From Myxocyprinus asiaticus (Eukaryota > Chordata > Actinopteri > Cypriniformes > Catostomidae): a stretch of DNA of 64,000 bases. A program made the translations under genes and the position numbers. Below the pieces are notes generated by a model. The model saw only the letters and a list, made by a program, of their open reading frames with translations, was not told the origin of the DNA and did no database searches. Position 1 is the stretch's first letter. Each line of letters opens with the position of its first letter. Shown one piece after another: positions 46,783 through 58,996 of this stretch. The stretch spans positions 24,488,826 through 24,552,825 of the forward strand of contig NC_059362.1 of NCBI RefSeq assembly GCF_019703515.2, given 5' to 3'.

Positions 46783-47096
46783 GGTAACACTTTACAATAA
46801 GGTTCCATTTGTTAACAACATTTAATAACATGAACTAACAATGAACAATACTTTTACAGCATTTATCAATATTGGTTAATGTTAGTTTCAACATAATTCA
46901 AACACATTTTTAAAATCAAAAGTTGTATTAGTTAACATTATTTAATGCACTATGAACTAATAATGAACAATTGTATTTTTATTAACTAACATTAACTAAG
47001 ATTAATAAATGCTATAGAAAATACTGATCATTGTTTGTTCACGATACCTTTTACATTAATTAATTTTAACTAATGGAACATTATTGTAGTGTTACC
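46783..47096. mobile_element. hAT-type MITE, 314 bp
   Basis: The ends ggtaacactttacaataagg and, complemented, ggtaacactacaataatgtt are inverted repeats. Identical duplications TTTGTGT lie at 46776-46782 and 47097-47103 (7 bp visible; hAT elements usually make 8). The interior is AT-rich with recurring gttaacatta/ttaatgtt words. A partial relative begins at about 32650. Confidence 0.75.
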
Positions 47097-47103
47097 TTTG
47101 TGT

Positions 47104-47438
47104 CTTTATTATACAATCAAACATTCTGTATTTGAGAGCAAAACTAATTATATTATTAAATAATTGCAAGTAAAAAGCCTTCTTAAAGCTGTATTAAAAA
47201 AAAAAAAATTAATAATAATAAATAAATAATTGATAACAATCTTTTTTTTTTTTTTTTTTTTATTTTCTTGTTCCTTATGCAGTTCCGACACTTTTCATCA
47301 TGGGCCCAGAAATTTTGCTCTTCTTCTGCTGTAATGTTTGCGAGTAGAAAATGCATTAGCATTTGAAATCACTTTTTTTTTTTTTTTTTTTTAAACGATA
47401 AATGCTTTTTACAATTCACTTGGTAATATTGTCATCAC
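47104..47438. other. Spacer with T-runs
   Basis: T-runs at about 47240-47260 and 47373-47392. Nothing else is seen. Confidence 0.6.
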
Positions 47439-48536
47439 TAGGGGTGTAAATCGTACGTTTCATCACAATACGATCTTATATCGATTCTCTTGGCCTGCGA
47501 TCCCATATTTGCCGATACTTCAAAGTCTGCCGCGATACGATTTCGATTTGATTCGATTCAGGCCGTGCGATCGATATTCCGATATTATGTGGCTATTTTA
47601 CACAATCAATTTATTCTTTTTTTTTTTTTTTTTTTTTTTTGACCTCAAATGCAATCAAAATATAATTTGAATATTTTACTGAGCTCTCTGAAAAGTGCAA
47701 ATTTAGTATCCACATTGGGACATCCACAACAAAATAAGGTATTTCAGATGTTGAAAAAAAATATATACAGATAATAATATAAAAAAATAACCACACACAA
47801 GTGATCATCAATCATTTGATTACATCTTATTTTTCAGTTTAATCCAGTTCAAAGTACTTACATACCCATGACTTGTTTCCAACTATCCGTGCTATCCGCG
47901 GTTTTCTTGGCTACAACTTCCACAGTTGTAATGAAAAATTCTTGTACAGTTAACTGGGATAAATGTTAGTAAGTGTGTTGATGTGTAGAGTCTTATAACT
48001 GATGCTAGTGCTGGGCAGCAGGTGATTTCTCTTTCCCTCATTAGTGCTATTCAGAATGTCGGCGCTGTCAAGACGTTTCACATGATGGTTGAACTGCTCC
48101 ATGGTACTTTAAATAGCAAATTCTCATGTACAATTCTAATGGGTCGCATGCGCTATGATATCGATGGAAGCCCGAATTAATCGCGCATGTGAGCCGCTCT
48201 GCGTTCGTCACGAGAGCTCGCATTTTAAGGAGCGCCCGGTTGATGCCCGCACTGATCCTGTCACTGGTCTGGAGCTCGCATTTCGCGGGAAGCCACGGAA
48301 AAGTCCCGCGCGGATAGCAGAGCGCAGTTTGGTTTCACAGACCCTGCGCACATCCTTTTCCCACATGAAAAGCGTATTTAGCGCTCAGAATGTTAAATGA
48401 ATGTAATAAGTTTGCTTCATCGCCTGATGGAAATGCGTACGGACGTAGCTGACATGAGAGTCTACATTGATATTTACGCGTTGTATCAATAACATAGGCT
48501 CGTTGGTTATTGGATCGATGGATCGTTACACCCCTA
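47439..48536. mobile_element. hAT-type non-autonomous element, 1098 bp
   Basis: The left end taggggtgtaaatcgtacg and the right end atcgttacacccctA are inverted. The 8-bp flanks gtcatcac (47431-47438) and gtaatcac (48537-48544) match at 7 of 8 positions, as expected for an aged hAT duplication. The left subterminal region is rich in cgat words. The interior has a T-run (47618-47640) and no transposase. Confidence 0.75.
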
Positions 48537-48544
48537 GTAATCAC

Positions 48545-48979
48545 TCCATTATTGGTGCTGCTACAGTAGGCCTATGTGTGTTTAATCAATGATAGCATTC
48601 TGAAGCATTTCAACATTTATTTTTATTTTATTGTGTATTTCATTGATTTCTGGGCTAAGAGAAAATATTTTCAAGCCTTCCCAAAGACAATGATCTGCTG
48701 TTGAAAAGGCTAGAGACTTTAAAGGTTAGAACACCTGCATGATCTACTAGAAATGCTTTGGAAATTATCATCGTGTATATATTTGACTTGAATGCTGCAG
48801 CGGAAGTGGTAGCCCTCATGTAAAGCCCTCCTCGTGAAGACCTACTTTGGTAAAGACCAGCGAGTCTACCTGTGCAACGAGCAAGGACACCGACAATGCG
48901 CCACTCACCATAGCACTTAAGTATCTTTTATTGTATCTCTTTTCTTATTTTCCTTCTATATACTAACATGTCTACTTCA
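48545..48979. other. Spacer, possibly leading into the LINE 5' region
   Basis: From about 48800 the sequence may be the leader of the L2 LINE that follows, but I cannot place the element's true 5' end. Confidence 0.4.
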
Positions 48980-51907
48980 CGAATAACACATGCCTTCAAG
49001 CACATCCCTGTTATGTTACAGACTGTTTACACCATATCGACTGCCAGTCAGCTGTGAACAAAGCTGGCTTCGTTCCAGCCTTTGCCACGCAGTCCACCCT
49101 CAGCATCCTGGCACTGACAAACATGGATACGTCCAGAGGATACAGCAACACCTGCTGCTCCAACAACTTCTCCTTCTCTCACACCCCTTGGCACACCGGT
49201 AGTGGTGGGGGAACAGGTTCACTCATTCATAACAACTGGACTTTTTCACCACACTCTTCACTATGTAACAATACTAGTTTTGAATTCCATGCTATTACTA
49301 CAATGCAACCCACAAAAATACATGTCATCTATCGCCCTCCAGGTCAGCTGACAAACTTCCTTGAGGAGTTGGATGTCCTGCTGTCCTCCTTGCCGGAGGA
49401 TGGTAGGCCACTTGTGGTTCTTGGTGATTTCAACATACACTAAGACAAGCCCCAGGCCACTGAACTGAATATTCTCCTGGCCTCATTTGACTTGGAAAAA
49501 CTACACACCGCAGCAACTCGCAGATCGGGCAACCAGCTGGACCTCATTTTTACATATAACTGTACCAACTCAAATATTCTTGTTACTCCTTTACATGTCT
49601 CTGATCACTACTTTTGTTCAATTTAACATGACCCTCCCATCTACATTAAAACTGTCTCCACCTTTGGTTTCCTTTAGCCGTAACCTCCGTTCTCTTTCAC
49701 CCTCATGCCTTTCCACTGCTGTCTCTACCTCTCTTCCCACACTAAATGCATTTACCACACTTGATGTAAACACTGCCACAGACACACAAAGCTCTACTTT
49801 AACAACTTGTCTAGACGACATCTGTCCTATCTCCTCTAGGCCAGCACATGCTACACCACCCAACCCCTGGCTGTCTGACATCCTTCGTGAACATCGGACT
49901 GACCTCAGAGCAGCTGAGAGATGGCGGAAATCTAAAGATCCAGCAGATCTTGGTAAATCAGTCTCTGCTTGCAACTTTTTCAGATAATGTTAAATCTGCA
50001 AAAACCTCCCATTACCAGAACAAGATCAACAGCACCACAGAGGCTCGCAGCTTGTTTAGAACATTCAACACACTTCTCTGCCCTCCCCCTCCACCACCAG
50101 ACACATCACTGACAGCAGATATCTTCGCCACATTTTTTACTAATAAGGTTACAGCCATCAGCAATACATTCTCAGCACCACGCCCTGTCAAACACCTGTC
50201 TCCTGTATGCAACTCTTCTGTCTCCATGTTCTCTCTGACTGACACTGAGATCTCTAAACTCCTCCTCTCCAACCACCCCACCACCTGTTCCCTTGACCCC
50301 ATTCCTTCTCCAGGCCATTTCTCCGTCCATCCTACCTGCACTCACACAATTAACACATCTCTACTTACAGGCACTTTTCCCACTACATTTAAGCAGGCTC
50401 GAGTAACCCCGCTGCTGAAGAAACCTGCACTTAATCCCACACAAATGGAACACTACAGACCAGTCTCTCTCATCCCATTCATGACAAACACTTGAAAGGC
50501 AGAGATTTGATTGAAAACTGCCCTATCTTTCTCAGAACAAGCTGCTGGATGACAATCAGTTAGGCTTCAAAAGTGGACACTCCACTGAGACTGCCCTGCT
50601 GTCTGTCACTGAGTCACTGAGACAGGCGAAAGCTGAATCCAGATCATCCGTCCTGATTCTGCTGGACCTTTCTGCAGCCTTTGACAAGCTTCAACCATTA
50701 GATCTTACACTCTACCCTCTCCTTGCTGGGCATCACAGGAACTGTGCTTGACTGGTTTAATTCCTATCTCTCAGGTAGGTCCTTCAAGGTAGCCTGAAGA
50801 GTTGAGGTATCAAAGCCACATCAGCTACTTACTGGGGTACCTCAGGGATCAGTGTCTGGGCCACTTCTTTTCTCTATATACACATCACTCGGACCCATCA
50901 TTCAGGCACATGGTTTCTCTTACCACTGCTATGCTGATGAGACACAACTCTACTTGTCTTTCCAGCCCAACGACATCACAGTGACTGCTCTAATTTCTTC
51001 CTGCCTGGATGGAGCACCACTTGCAACTCAACCCAGCCAAGACTGAACTCCTTGTCTTTCCAGCTAACCCTGCTGTTGAATACATCACCATGCAGCTGGG
51101 TGCAACTACAGTAACGCCTTCCAAATCAGTCAGAAATCTAGGGGTAACCATCGACAGACTAAATTTCACAGGCCACGTCTCAAAGACCACAAGATCATGT
51201 AGATTTACACTCCTCAATATCAGGAAGATAAGACCCTTCCCCTCAATGCTACACAACTGCTTGTCCAGTCACTTGTCATAACTAGAACGGACTACTGTAA
51301 TGCTCCCATTGCAGGCCTCCCTGCATATGCAATTAGACCCCTGCAAATGATCCAGAATGCAGCAGCACGTCTGGTCTTTAATGAATCAAAGAGAGCACAT
51401 TACAACACTCCTTGTCTCTCTCCACTGGCTGCCGGTTGACGCACGTATCAAATTCAAGGCTCTGATGCTGGCATACAGAACAGTCACTGGGTCTGCTCCA
51501 GCATATCTAAAATCATTTATGCAGAGCTACAAGCCCACTAGAAGCCTGCGGTCGGCTAAGGAACGTCGCCTTGTTGTACCAAAACACTTTCCTGGACTTT
51601 CAGCTTCATCGTACCGCATTGGTGGAACGACCTTCCCAACTCCATCCGTGAAGCTGACTCACTCTCTGTCTTCAAAAAAATGACTAAAAACACATCTTTT
51701 CCATGAGCACTTAACCAGTCATTTAAAAGAAAAAAAAAATTTTCCTGTTGCACTTTATTCTGTTTTGAATACTATTATGGTGCTAGTGAAACTTTGTAAT
51801 ACAGCACTTTTCATACCACTGTCTCCTTAACATAAGTGAATCATCTTTTCCTCTTTTGTAAGTTGCTTTGGATAAAAGCATCTGCCAAATGAATAAATGT
51901 AAATGTA
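48980..51907 (+). mobile_element. L2-type (CR1 group) LINE, decayed copy
   Basis: Carries an endonuclease/reverse-transcriptase pseudogene (49054-51683) and ends in a conserved 3' tail, gctttggataaaagcatctg followed by aaatgaataaatgtaaatgta-type repeats at 51858-51907. The tail matches that of the SINE at 28828-29037. The 5' boundary is approximate. Confidence 0.82.
49054..51683 (+). pseudogene. L2-type LINE endonuclease-reverse transcriptase, broken
   Basis: The protein would nick target DNA and copy the element RNA at the nick. The endonuclease part includes HTPWHTGSGGGTGSLI, VIYRPPGQLTNFLEELD and PLVVLGDFNIH, then a TAA at 49441-49443 and, in the same frame, GNQLDLIFTYN-like sequence through another shift. 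The reverse transcriptase starts with ARVTPLLKKPALNPTQ and HYRPVSLIPF. It continues with LIPFM, GHSTETALLSVTES and LLDLSAAFD (motif A), then TGVPQGSVLGPLLFSIYT-like sequence. Motif C reads YADE (50930-50941) instead of YADD. The C-terminal part has SLHWLPVDARIKFK and the usual AYRTVTGSAP. At least five frameshifts or stops are visible, so the copy is dead. Confidence 0.85.
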
Positions 51908-52079
51908 CATAATTGTACTGCCATTCTTCTGGTAAGTTTTACTTGGATTCATTAGCAAGCTTGTGTTTTTTATCGATTTGCAGTGAGCAAGCTCTGAATT
52001 ATTCCTTATGATACCACTGTAAGTTTGTATTTAATCAATGATTACACTACAATCATGACTACTGGTCACTTATGGCACT
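51908..52079. other. Spacer
   Basis: No feature seen. Confidence 0.5.
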
Positions 52080-52735
52080 TTCCCACTGCACATTATGGTT
52101 CGACTCGACTTTGCTCATTTTACTTTTCTGAGCTTGCTTTTCCACTGCAGTTTAGTGCCGCCACCAACGTGGGTGGGATTATAGGCTGATTGTCATAGTT
52201 GCGCCGCCTCTACTGCCGTGACATCTTAAACGCAACACAAACATTACTGACCATAAACAATAACACGACCGCAAGTTGTTAGCTACTAGCTCATTGTGCT
52301 GCATAAAGCAGTTGTTGCATGGTGGTTTTACACAAGTGTAGCAGTTAAATTGGCCTGGTTGTTTTTTAGACGCAAGCTTTCCAGTAGCTGGTTAACTAAA
52401 AGTGAAGCTTTCAAGCAGAATATAGAGTTAACATAACAAAACGTACCATCCTCCATCGTGGACTCCAACAATGCCGAGACCAGGGCACTCTCCCACCCAT
52501 TGCTCGCCGTTCTATTGCCATAGCGTCAATTTGGTCGAACCACTTTCTTCTGTTTGAACCACTCCGGCTGTTGTGGTCTTTGGTTCTGTTGTCACTTAAT
52601 TTTTTTTTAAACTTTTCCCTACACTGTTGGTCCGGTGGTAGCCGTGTGCGGCCAACAGCTGAGACACTCCCTGAAATACTTTTTTGTTTCGCGTCGTTAC
52701 GCTCTACGCTAACGAGAGGAATGTCTACACCTCAT
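52080..52735. mobile_element. Non-autonomous DNA transposon fragment
   Basis: Starts with ggcactttcccactgcacat and contains cttttccactgcagtttagt and acgtgggtgggattataggc. This arrangement recurs in a fish MITE family with ggcacttttccactgca termini. The right end is missing; the SINE at 52744 follows directly. Confidence 0.45.
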
Positions 52736-52743
52736 TTATTGAC

Positions 52744-53047
52744 CACATGGGGTAACCTCCTCATGGTCGCTATAATGTGGTTTGTTCTTGGTGGGGCGCA
52801 TGGTGAATTGAGCGTGGTTGCCGCGGTGGATGGCGTGAAGCCTCCACGCGCTATGTCTCCGTGGCAATGTGCTCAACAAGCCACATGATAAAATGCGTGG
52901 GTTGACTGTCTCAGATGTGGAGGCAACTGGGATTCGTCCTCCGCCACCTGAGGCGACTCACTATGCGACCATGAGGACTTGGAGCGCATTGGGAATTGGG
53001 CATTCCAAATTGGGAGAAAAAGGGGAAAAATCCCCCCCCCCCAAAAA
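52744..53047 (+). mobile_element. tRNA-headed SINE, copy 3, 5' truncated
   Basis: Lacks the tRNA-like head and begins at cacatggggtaacctcct. It continues through ggtggggcgcatggtgaa and gggaattgggcattccaaat to a C/A-rich tail. Same family as 23646-24061. Truncation at the 5' end is typical of incomplete reverse transcription. Confidence 0.75.
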
Positions 53048-53049
53048 AA

Positions 53050-53995
53050 GTTTATCGTAAAATGCAGAGCAGTCCAAAATTAACATGTATGAAAAGCATT
53101 ACCTTCGTGACTGTTACACTGAGTCGCGATTTATTCGGTGTCCGTTCATTCATGAGAACACAGATGCAGATGTCACAGGCAGGCCCAAAACAAACTCCAC
53201 GACCTTGGCTAAGACTCAAGTTGATGGTCTTACTCTCCAGCTCAGGAAAAACATCTGTCCATCTCTCAGACATGGCTGTCTTGTTCATGTTCCACTTGAG
53301 TGACTATGTTTTTCATACAAGCCCACTCATCAAAGAGCGTGGTTTTGTCAGTCAAACTGAGAGCAGGGATTCTGGAGTAGAAGTGTTCGAGGCTGTTCTG
53401 AATGTCTTTCCTCTCTGGGATGTCTCTCAGTAGGGCCCACTCAAGTTTTTCCTGTGTTCTCCAATGAGCGGCTCCAATTTTGGAGGTAATCCACCGATGC
53501 TGAATTAAAGTTTCTGACTGCACAAAAGAAATCATCTGCTCTCATGTCACCAGCTTCAACCAGGGCATACAACTGCTTTTTAATGTCAGCGGGTATGAAC
53601 GATTCCTCCAGCCTGGCCTTCAAGACTTTTCTCAGGTCATGAATGTACAAAGCAATGGCCATGCACAACAGAATGATGAGCAAAAAGTCCTTCACTTGCG
53701 TGCACCTTGTCAGATTCGGAACTTTGCTTCACAAAAAAAATCGCTAACACTTGGTGTGGCACACTTTTAGCAGCATCCACACGCTTTTTTTGATGACCAT
53801 GCTGCACTATGTCGGTGCAGCCTCCATGGGTGATGGAAAAGCGAGCTCCACAAATCTCACACCTCAATTTACTAGGCTCTGTCTGTGACGGAGTTGGCTT
53901 TTTTTTTTTTTTTTTTTTGAAGATCCTCATTAAATGTACATGCACGCTTCCTTGACTTTTTTTTTTTTTTTTTTCAGCTGCAATTTCATCTGTGT
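53050..53995 (-). pseudogene. hAT/ZBED-like transposase pseudogene with C2H2 finger
   Basis: On the minus strand the N-terminal frame (53637-54005) has a zinc-finger segment, CEICGARFSITHGG... with QHGHQKK, a BED/C2H2-like module. The next frames carry a segment with SFIPADIKKQLYALVEAGD and RNFNSASVDYLQNW. After it come EKLEWALLRDIPE, a FYSRIPALSLTDK region and SERWTDVFPELE. The last frame has LMNERTPNKSRLSVTVTK, which resembles the end of the hAT dimerisation domain. This order fits a fish hAT-like/ZBED family. The large middle part with the catalytic core is missing and the pieces lie in different frames. It could be a dead transposon or a decayed copy of a domesticated gene; no terminal repeats are seen. 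Confidence 0.65.
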
Positions 53996-54009
53996 GCTCT
54001 TTCAAACTG

Positions 54010-54934
54010 ACTCTTCAGTCAGTTCACTAACTCGACGTCTATTGATAAGGGATTGTGATTTGGATAGTTTAATCCAATAATGTACTTCAAATAACATGGT
54101 GTGATTTTATTGGTTTTACAAGTCGTATCCTTGGCTCCCTTTTGATTAGAATACTTGCGTGACTGAGAAATAGGCGGTAGAAATTTTAGGAGAGGGGAAA
54201 TACAGAATTTTTTTTTTATTTCATTTTTTTTTTGCAGCTTTCCTTTAATTCAGAATTGCTGTAACCTCTTATGCAAAATCTTTTAATCTCCATGATTTTA
54301 CAGCAGACTTCATGATCTAGACCTAAATCATTTTCTTGCAGCTCTTGTTTCAATTAATGTTCTGAGCAACTTGTCAATTCTTCATGACATCACTGTAAGA
54401 TCTGTGGTTTTATTTAAATTGTAGCCATTTTGTGTTCTAATTCTTGATTGCAGAAAGCTTGTTTTTATATTTCACTGCAGCTCTCTTAAATAATGATTTT
54501 GCAGCCACCTCTTGTGTCAGTCATTTAGTTCAGGACCTACTCGGGAGCAAGATTTGATATGATCTAGCAGCAAACTTTTGTGCTAGTGTCTTTAAACTTG
54601 ATTTCACAAGTTTGCTTTTTATTTGTAATTTCTCTATAAGCTCTTGTATTAATAAAAAATGACTGGACAGTTTTGTGCTGCATGAATTGGCTTGATTTGT
54701 TTTCATAACCCCTTAGGCCAGGTAAATGCATTAATCTATATGATTAAAAATATTTGCTGGGGTGGTGCTGGGGCTTTTTTTCTATCAGCTTGTAAGTTAA
54801 GGTCCGCTTTGGCCATGACACATAGAAGCGTGTCTTACTAAGGTAAGCCTTAACCAAATCTGGTTGGGACACATCGCTATCTTAGGTCATTAAATACACA
54901 CATTGCTTAAGTCACTAGTTTTAGTTTTATTTTA
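54010..54934. other. Spacer
   Basis: T-runs and AT-rich sequence. TTAAGTCACT at 54907-54916 is the outer target duplication of the following SINE. Confidence 0.5.
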
Positions 54935-55336
54935 TCCCCTTTTCTCCCAGTTCACACTACCTAGTAGGTCCTCATGGTGGAGCGGTTACTCACCTCAATC
55001 CGGGTGGCGGAGGACAAGTCTCAGTTGCCTCCGCTTCTGAGACTGTCAGTCCACGCATCTTATCACGTGGCTCCCTGTGCGTGACACCGTGGAGAATCAC
55101 AGCACTTGGAGGCTCATGCTACTCTCCACACACAACTTACCACGTGCCCCATTGACAGTGAGAACCCCTAATCGCGACCATGAGGAGGTTACCCCGTGTG
55201 ACTCTACCCTTCCTAGCTACCGGGCCAATTTGGTTGCTTAGGAGACCTGGCTAGAGTCACTCAGAACGCCCTGGATTCGGTCTCGTGACTCCAGGGATTG
55301 TAGTCGGCGTCAATACTCAATGAGCTACCCAGGCCC
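54935..55336 (-). mobile_element. tRNA-headed SINE, copy 4, full length
   Basis: Reverse orientation. The head complement, gagctacccaggccc, lies at the right and the tail at the left. It contains the complement of aggtctcctaagcaaccaa. Identical 10-bp duplications TTAAGTCACT lie at 54907-54916 and 55340-55349. Same family as 23646-24061. Confidence 0.8.
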
Positions 55337-55349
55337 TGTTTAAGTCACT

Positions 55350-56319
55350 TGTTAAAGTCTTCGGGCTTTCCTAGCTCAAGTACACATTATGAGTCAAGTC
55401 ACTAGCATTTAAGCTATTCGGCTAAGCAGGTCTGGGCACACAGAAATGTAGTTAATTAGCGTTACGCCATTTGGCCTTTGGCCTAGGCACACCTAGCTAG
55501 CATACACACTGCACATGGCCCTTCGGAGCAGCAGCAGTACATATGTCTTGCCGACAGTGTTTGTGCTGCTTCCCTGTTTTGATGAGTGATTGTTTATGTC
55601 TGTGTGGAGCAGTAAATAAAACATGCTTGATGCAGCATTTCTTGCATGTTGTTTCATTGTGCAGGAGCAGCATGTCCACATGCTAACTCTGTATTATATG
55701 TTTTTCTAGAAGTAGCAAGTCTTTGCACTTGCTCTGCAGCAGCAGAGCCTATCTAGTCCGCCAAACCTAATATCCTATCAATATGTCATACCCAGATTCA
55801 CATTATAAATCTTCCCGAGAGTTGGCATGACTGAACTAATTTCAGTCCGTTTCATCTGCAACCAATCTATCAATATCCTCCAGAGCTGGATGAGATGATA
55901 TTTTGAATTGCATATACGTATGTGTTTGTTGGCAAGTTATTGCATGATGATGTGACCTTGCTTCCTTGTGCAGCTTATCCATGCTCAGAGGCAGGTTGGC
56001 AATTATGTCAACATAATTCATGGCAACTAAAACTTCATGGAAGAACAATGAAACCAGTTTAACAGATTTATGACCTCACAATCTGGATTCTCTGTTTTCC
56101 TTGCCCTACCACTTGAGACTGTCAAACAGCCCCTCTTGGAAGTTGCTTGCAATGCTAGATGTTTATAGAGGAAAGCCTTGACACTACAGAGTGCACAACG
56201 AGCAAATAGAGGTGTAAGGAAGTTGGGAATGTCACTAAAGTACATGCACAAAGATATATTAAATCACACAACTCAACATGAGTACATTTGACATCTCTGG
56301 CATTCTTTGCTGAATTAAA
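55350..56319. other. Spacer
   Basis: Short open frames on the minus strand (55493-55681, 55842-56048, 56027-56251) lack any recognisable motif. Confidence 0.5.
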
Positions 56320-56490
56320 CACCTTAAACCAGCCTAATATGGCTTGTACATCTTATCTGGTCTGTCAGGCTGGTCTGGTTTGTTGGTTTAGAGGGGTTTT
56401 GGACACTTGTCAGCTGATAGGACTAGCTGAAGACCAGCGTGGCAAGGCTGGGAGACCAACTAGAGCAACTTAAACCAGCTTCCACAATGT
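56320..56490. repeat. GCTGGT/ACCAGC dispersed repeat, third copy
   Basis: Degenerate accagcctaat, ggctggtctggtttg and accagcgtgg words, as at 13000 and 18540. Confidence 0.45.
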
Positions 56491-56764
56491 CTACACCAGG
56501 CTGATGCAACGCTGACGCTGATGCTCGTTTGCTGTCAGCGCGACAGGACATCATTGATTATAATGGGTTCTATTGCTTTTAACGTGATGCGCCGCTCATG
56601 TCCGGAGTAGACAGGGTGTTTGGCTGGTCTAATATGTTTCATATCAGCAGGGTTAAAGCTGAAGAATGTAATTTCTGTGAAGTAGCACCAAATGAAATTG
56701 CAAAAAAAAATAAAAATTCCAAACATGTTTTCCATATACTACCCTGTCTGCCATTGGCCCATCA

Positions 56765-57290
56765 AAGCATATAAGCTGCGTCCAAAATTGCGTACTGTAA
56801 GAGTATGTACTGTATTTGATTAAAAGGTGCACTTCTCGGCCAAAAACAGTATGTTCTTTAGGTATGCAAGTGAGTAGAATACTATAGTAGGATATACTTC
56901 AGCCAGGAATTTGGGCATTGTCCCGTGACCCGAATATATGACATAGTATCAACAACCACTAAAATATTTTACTCTGGTTTTGTTAAACAAGCACCATTTC
57001 AGTACAAGTAACAACTTTCTTGGTGTGTATATAGCACTTGCATTTGAAAAGAGCTCCACGACTCCCTGTTCTGGCAGTTTTTTTTAAAATCCAGCGTTTT
57101 CAACATCTCCTTTGCTCCTGGAATTTGGGATTGTAAAGTGTCCAGTTGATCTGCACTTCAGACAAGCAGGTCATCTGGGTATTTCTCGCGTACTGTTTTC
57201 TGAATACTCCACTGGCATACTGTTTTGGCATACTATAAAGTTAGGAAGTATTGATATTCAGATGCAGCAACTGTCCTGTCCCAAACGTAT
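56765..57290. mobile_element. MITE-like element
   Basis: The left end agctgcgtccaaaattgcgt and right end tgtcccaaacgtatg share a gtccaaa/cccaaac inverted theme and repeated cgtact/agtatg words in both arms. The family is known in fish by its gctgcgtcccaaatcgcgta start. Boundaries and target duplication are unclear. Confidence 0.4.
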
Positions 57291-58024
57291 GTGACTGGTT
57301 TAGCCAATGTTACTAAGGTTGGGCTGGTTGGGATACTCGAACAGACCAATATTTTGATAGTGCCACAGAGTCGGTGGGGAAATCAACCAGCAGACTTTTT
57401 TTTGTTTATTTTTTATTTTTTTTACTAGTTGCCTATCCACATTAAGCTGGGATAGGAGAAAATATTTTAACATGGAAAAAAATTACACACTTCAGCTTTA
57501 TACAGTTAAATTCTTTCTTAAACTTCATCAATAACATCAACAGTCATAACATTTTTGGAAAAGGAAAATTGATGATCTTTGAGGGTAGTAAAAAACCATT
57601 AGTTTGTATATCCACAAAATAATTTTCACACTTTACATACATATAACATGCATACTTATGTCATCTATGTTAGCATAATAGCTTTAGAAACTTAAGATCT
57701 TGATTCAGATCATGGCTCAGCTTGGGGGAATTCAGTATTCTTGTGCAGTAAACATTGTTTTGACATCATGACAGCTGTGAAACAAAGATGCCTGAAGCAA
57801 CTTTGCACCCTTGCACAAAACTTTATCTCTGCCAAATAATATTCAGCCCACTACAGCAGATGAAGCAGTGCACAGCACCATCCTAAACCCATAACTACTG
57901 CTTAATTAAACTCAATCCCTTGGCATCTGAGTGAATGAAAGCTGACGATGTCACATAAAAGTGTAGTGCGTAACTACGTATGAATTCACTGAAGCATGAG
58001 AGAGTGAGGGACTTGACCACCAGC
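57291..58024. other. Spacer
   Basis: T-rich tract at about 57398-57422; otherwise nothing seen. Confidence 0.5.
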
Positions 58025-58140
58025 CTATTAGGGATGCTCCGATCGATTGGCCACTGATCGGTATCGGCCAATATTCACGTCCTATGAGCGGTAATTTGGC
58101 CGATCGCATAAACCGATCACTCATGTTGCAAGACTTGAGC
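58025..58140. mobile_element. hAT-type MITE end fragment
   Basis: ttagggatgctccgatcgat followed by several gatcgg/ccgatc words, as at the end of a common fish hAT MITE. No second end is found. Confidence 0.45.
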
Positions 58141-58996
58141 AGCACTGCCATGATATCACGGCGTGTGGGGAATACTGGCATAGTGTTGTAACTTAAAAGA
58201 TGCTGTATGCGATTTCAGCTGTTCGACTTCCACAAGACTGAGCCATTGAATTAAGCATGCCCCCCTCTTTCCAAAACCCGAACTCCAAAGATACCAAAAT
58301 TAGCTTTATTGAGAGCAGAAATGGTTGTTTAAAATAACAGCTGCAAAATAGCGCCCTCAACTGTTATGAACAACATGGCATAAAATGCAGTATGCCTTGA
58401 TTCGCTGCAACTACAATACTATGAGAACACGCAAAATAATTGACAGGCAGAAAGAGTCACTGTCCGCGGACGGCAGACACATTTTTGTTTGCTGTTTACA
58501 GAGTCTAGAGTTGTCACAGAGACCAGTAAGATACCTCCAGACACTTATTTCATATCTTTCAGGGAGTAGGACATTTTGTTTTTGCATACCTTTCCATGAA
58601 GAAATTGCTTGCAGCACCTTTAAGACAGCAAACTTAGTTCAGCAGTAAAGAACGATGCAGTGGGAGAGGTATGGGGACTATAAACAGTTTCTGTACTGTA
58701 CTGGTAATGTGGCGTTTCACACGTGATAATCAAAGGGAAAACAGGTCGGACCGTGGGTAATGATGGACCTGAGTAACGGGCCCTCACTGGAGGGGGGCCA
58801 ACAGAAAGGCTTCATTGATATTCCATCATATTATCATTTGTTATATACTTGTATATTTTAGTAATAACATGCTATTGGTTGGAATAAAACATCCACTTGT
58901 CTCCCCCCATGTTAGCGGACACCCCCCCCCCCCCCCCCCCCAACAAAAGTGAAAGTGGTCTAGTCCACCAGCCAGCACGTGGTCCAAACTGCCTAC
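58141..58996. other. Spacer with poly-C
   Basis: A C-run of about 19 lies at 58922-58941. Short frames here are not recognisable. Confidence 0.5.
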
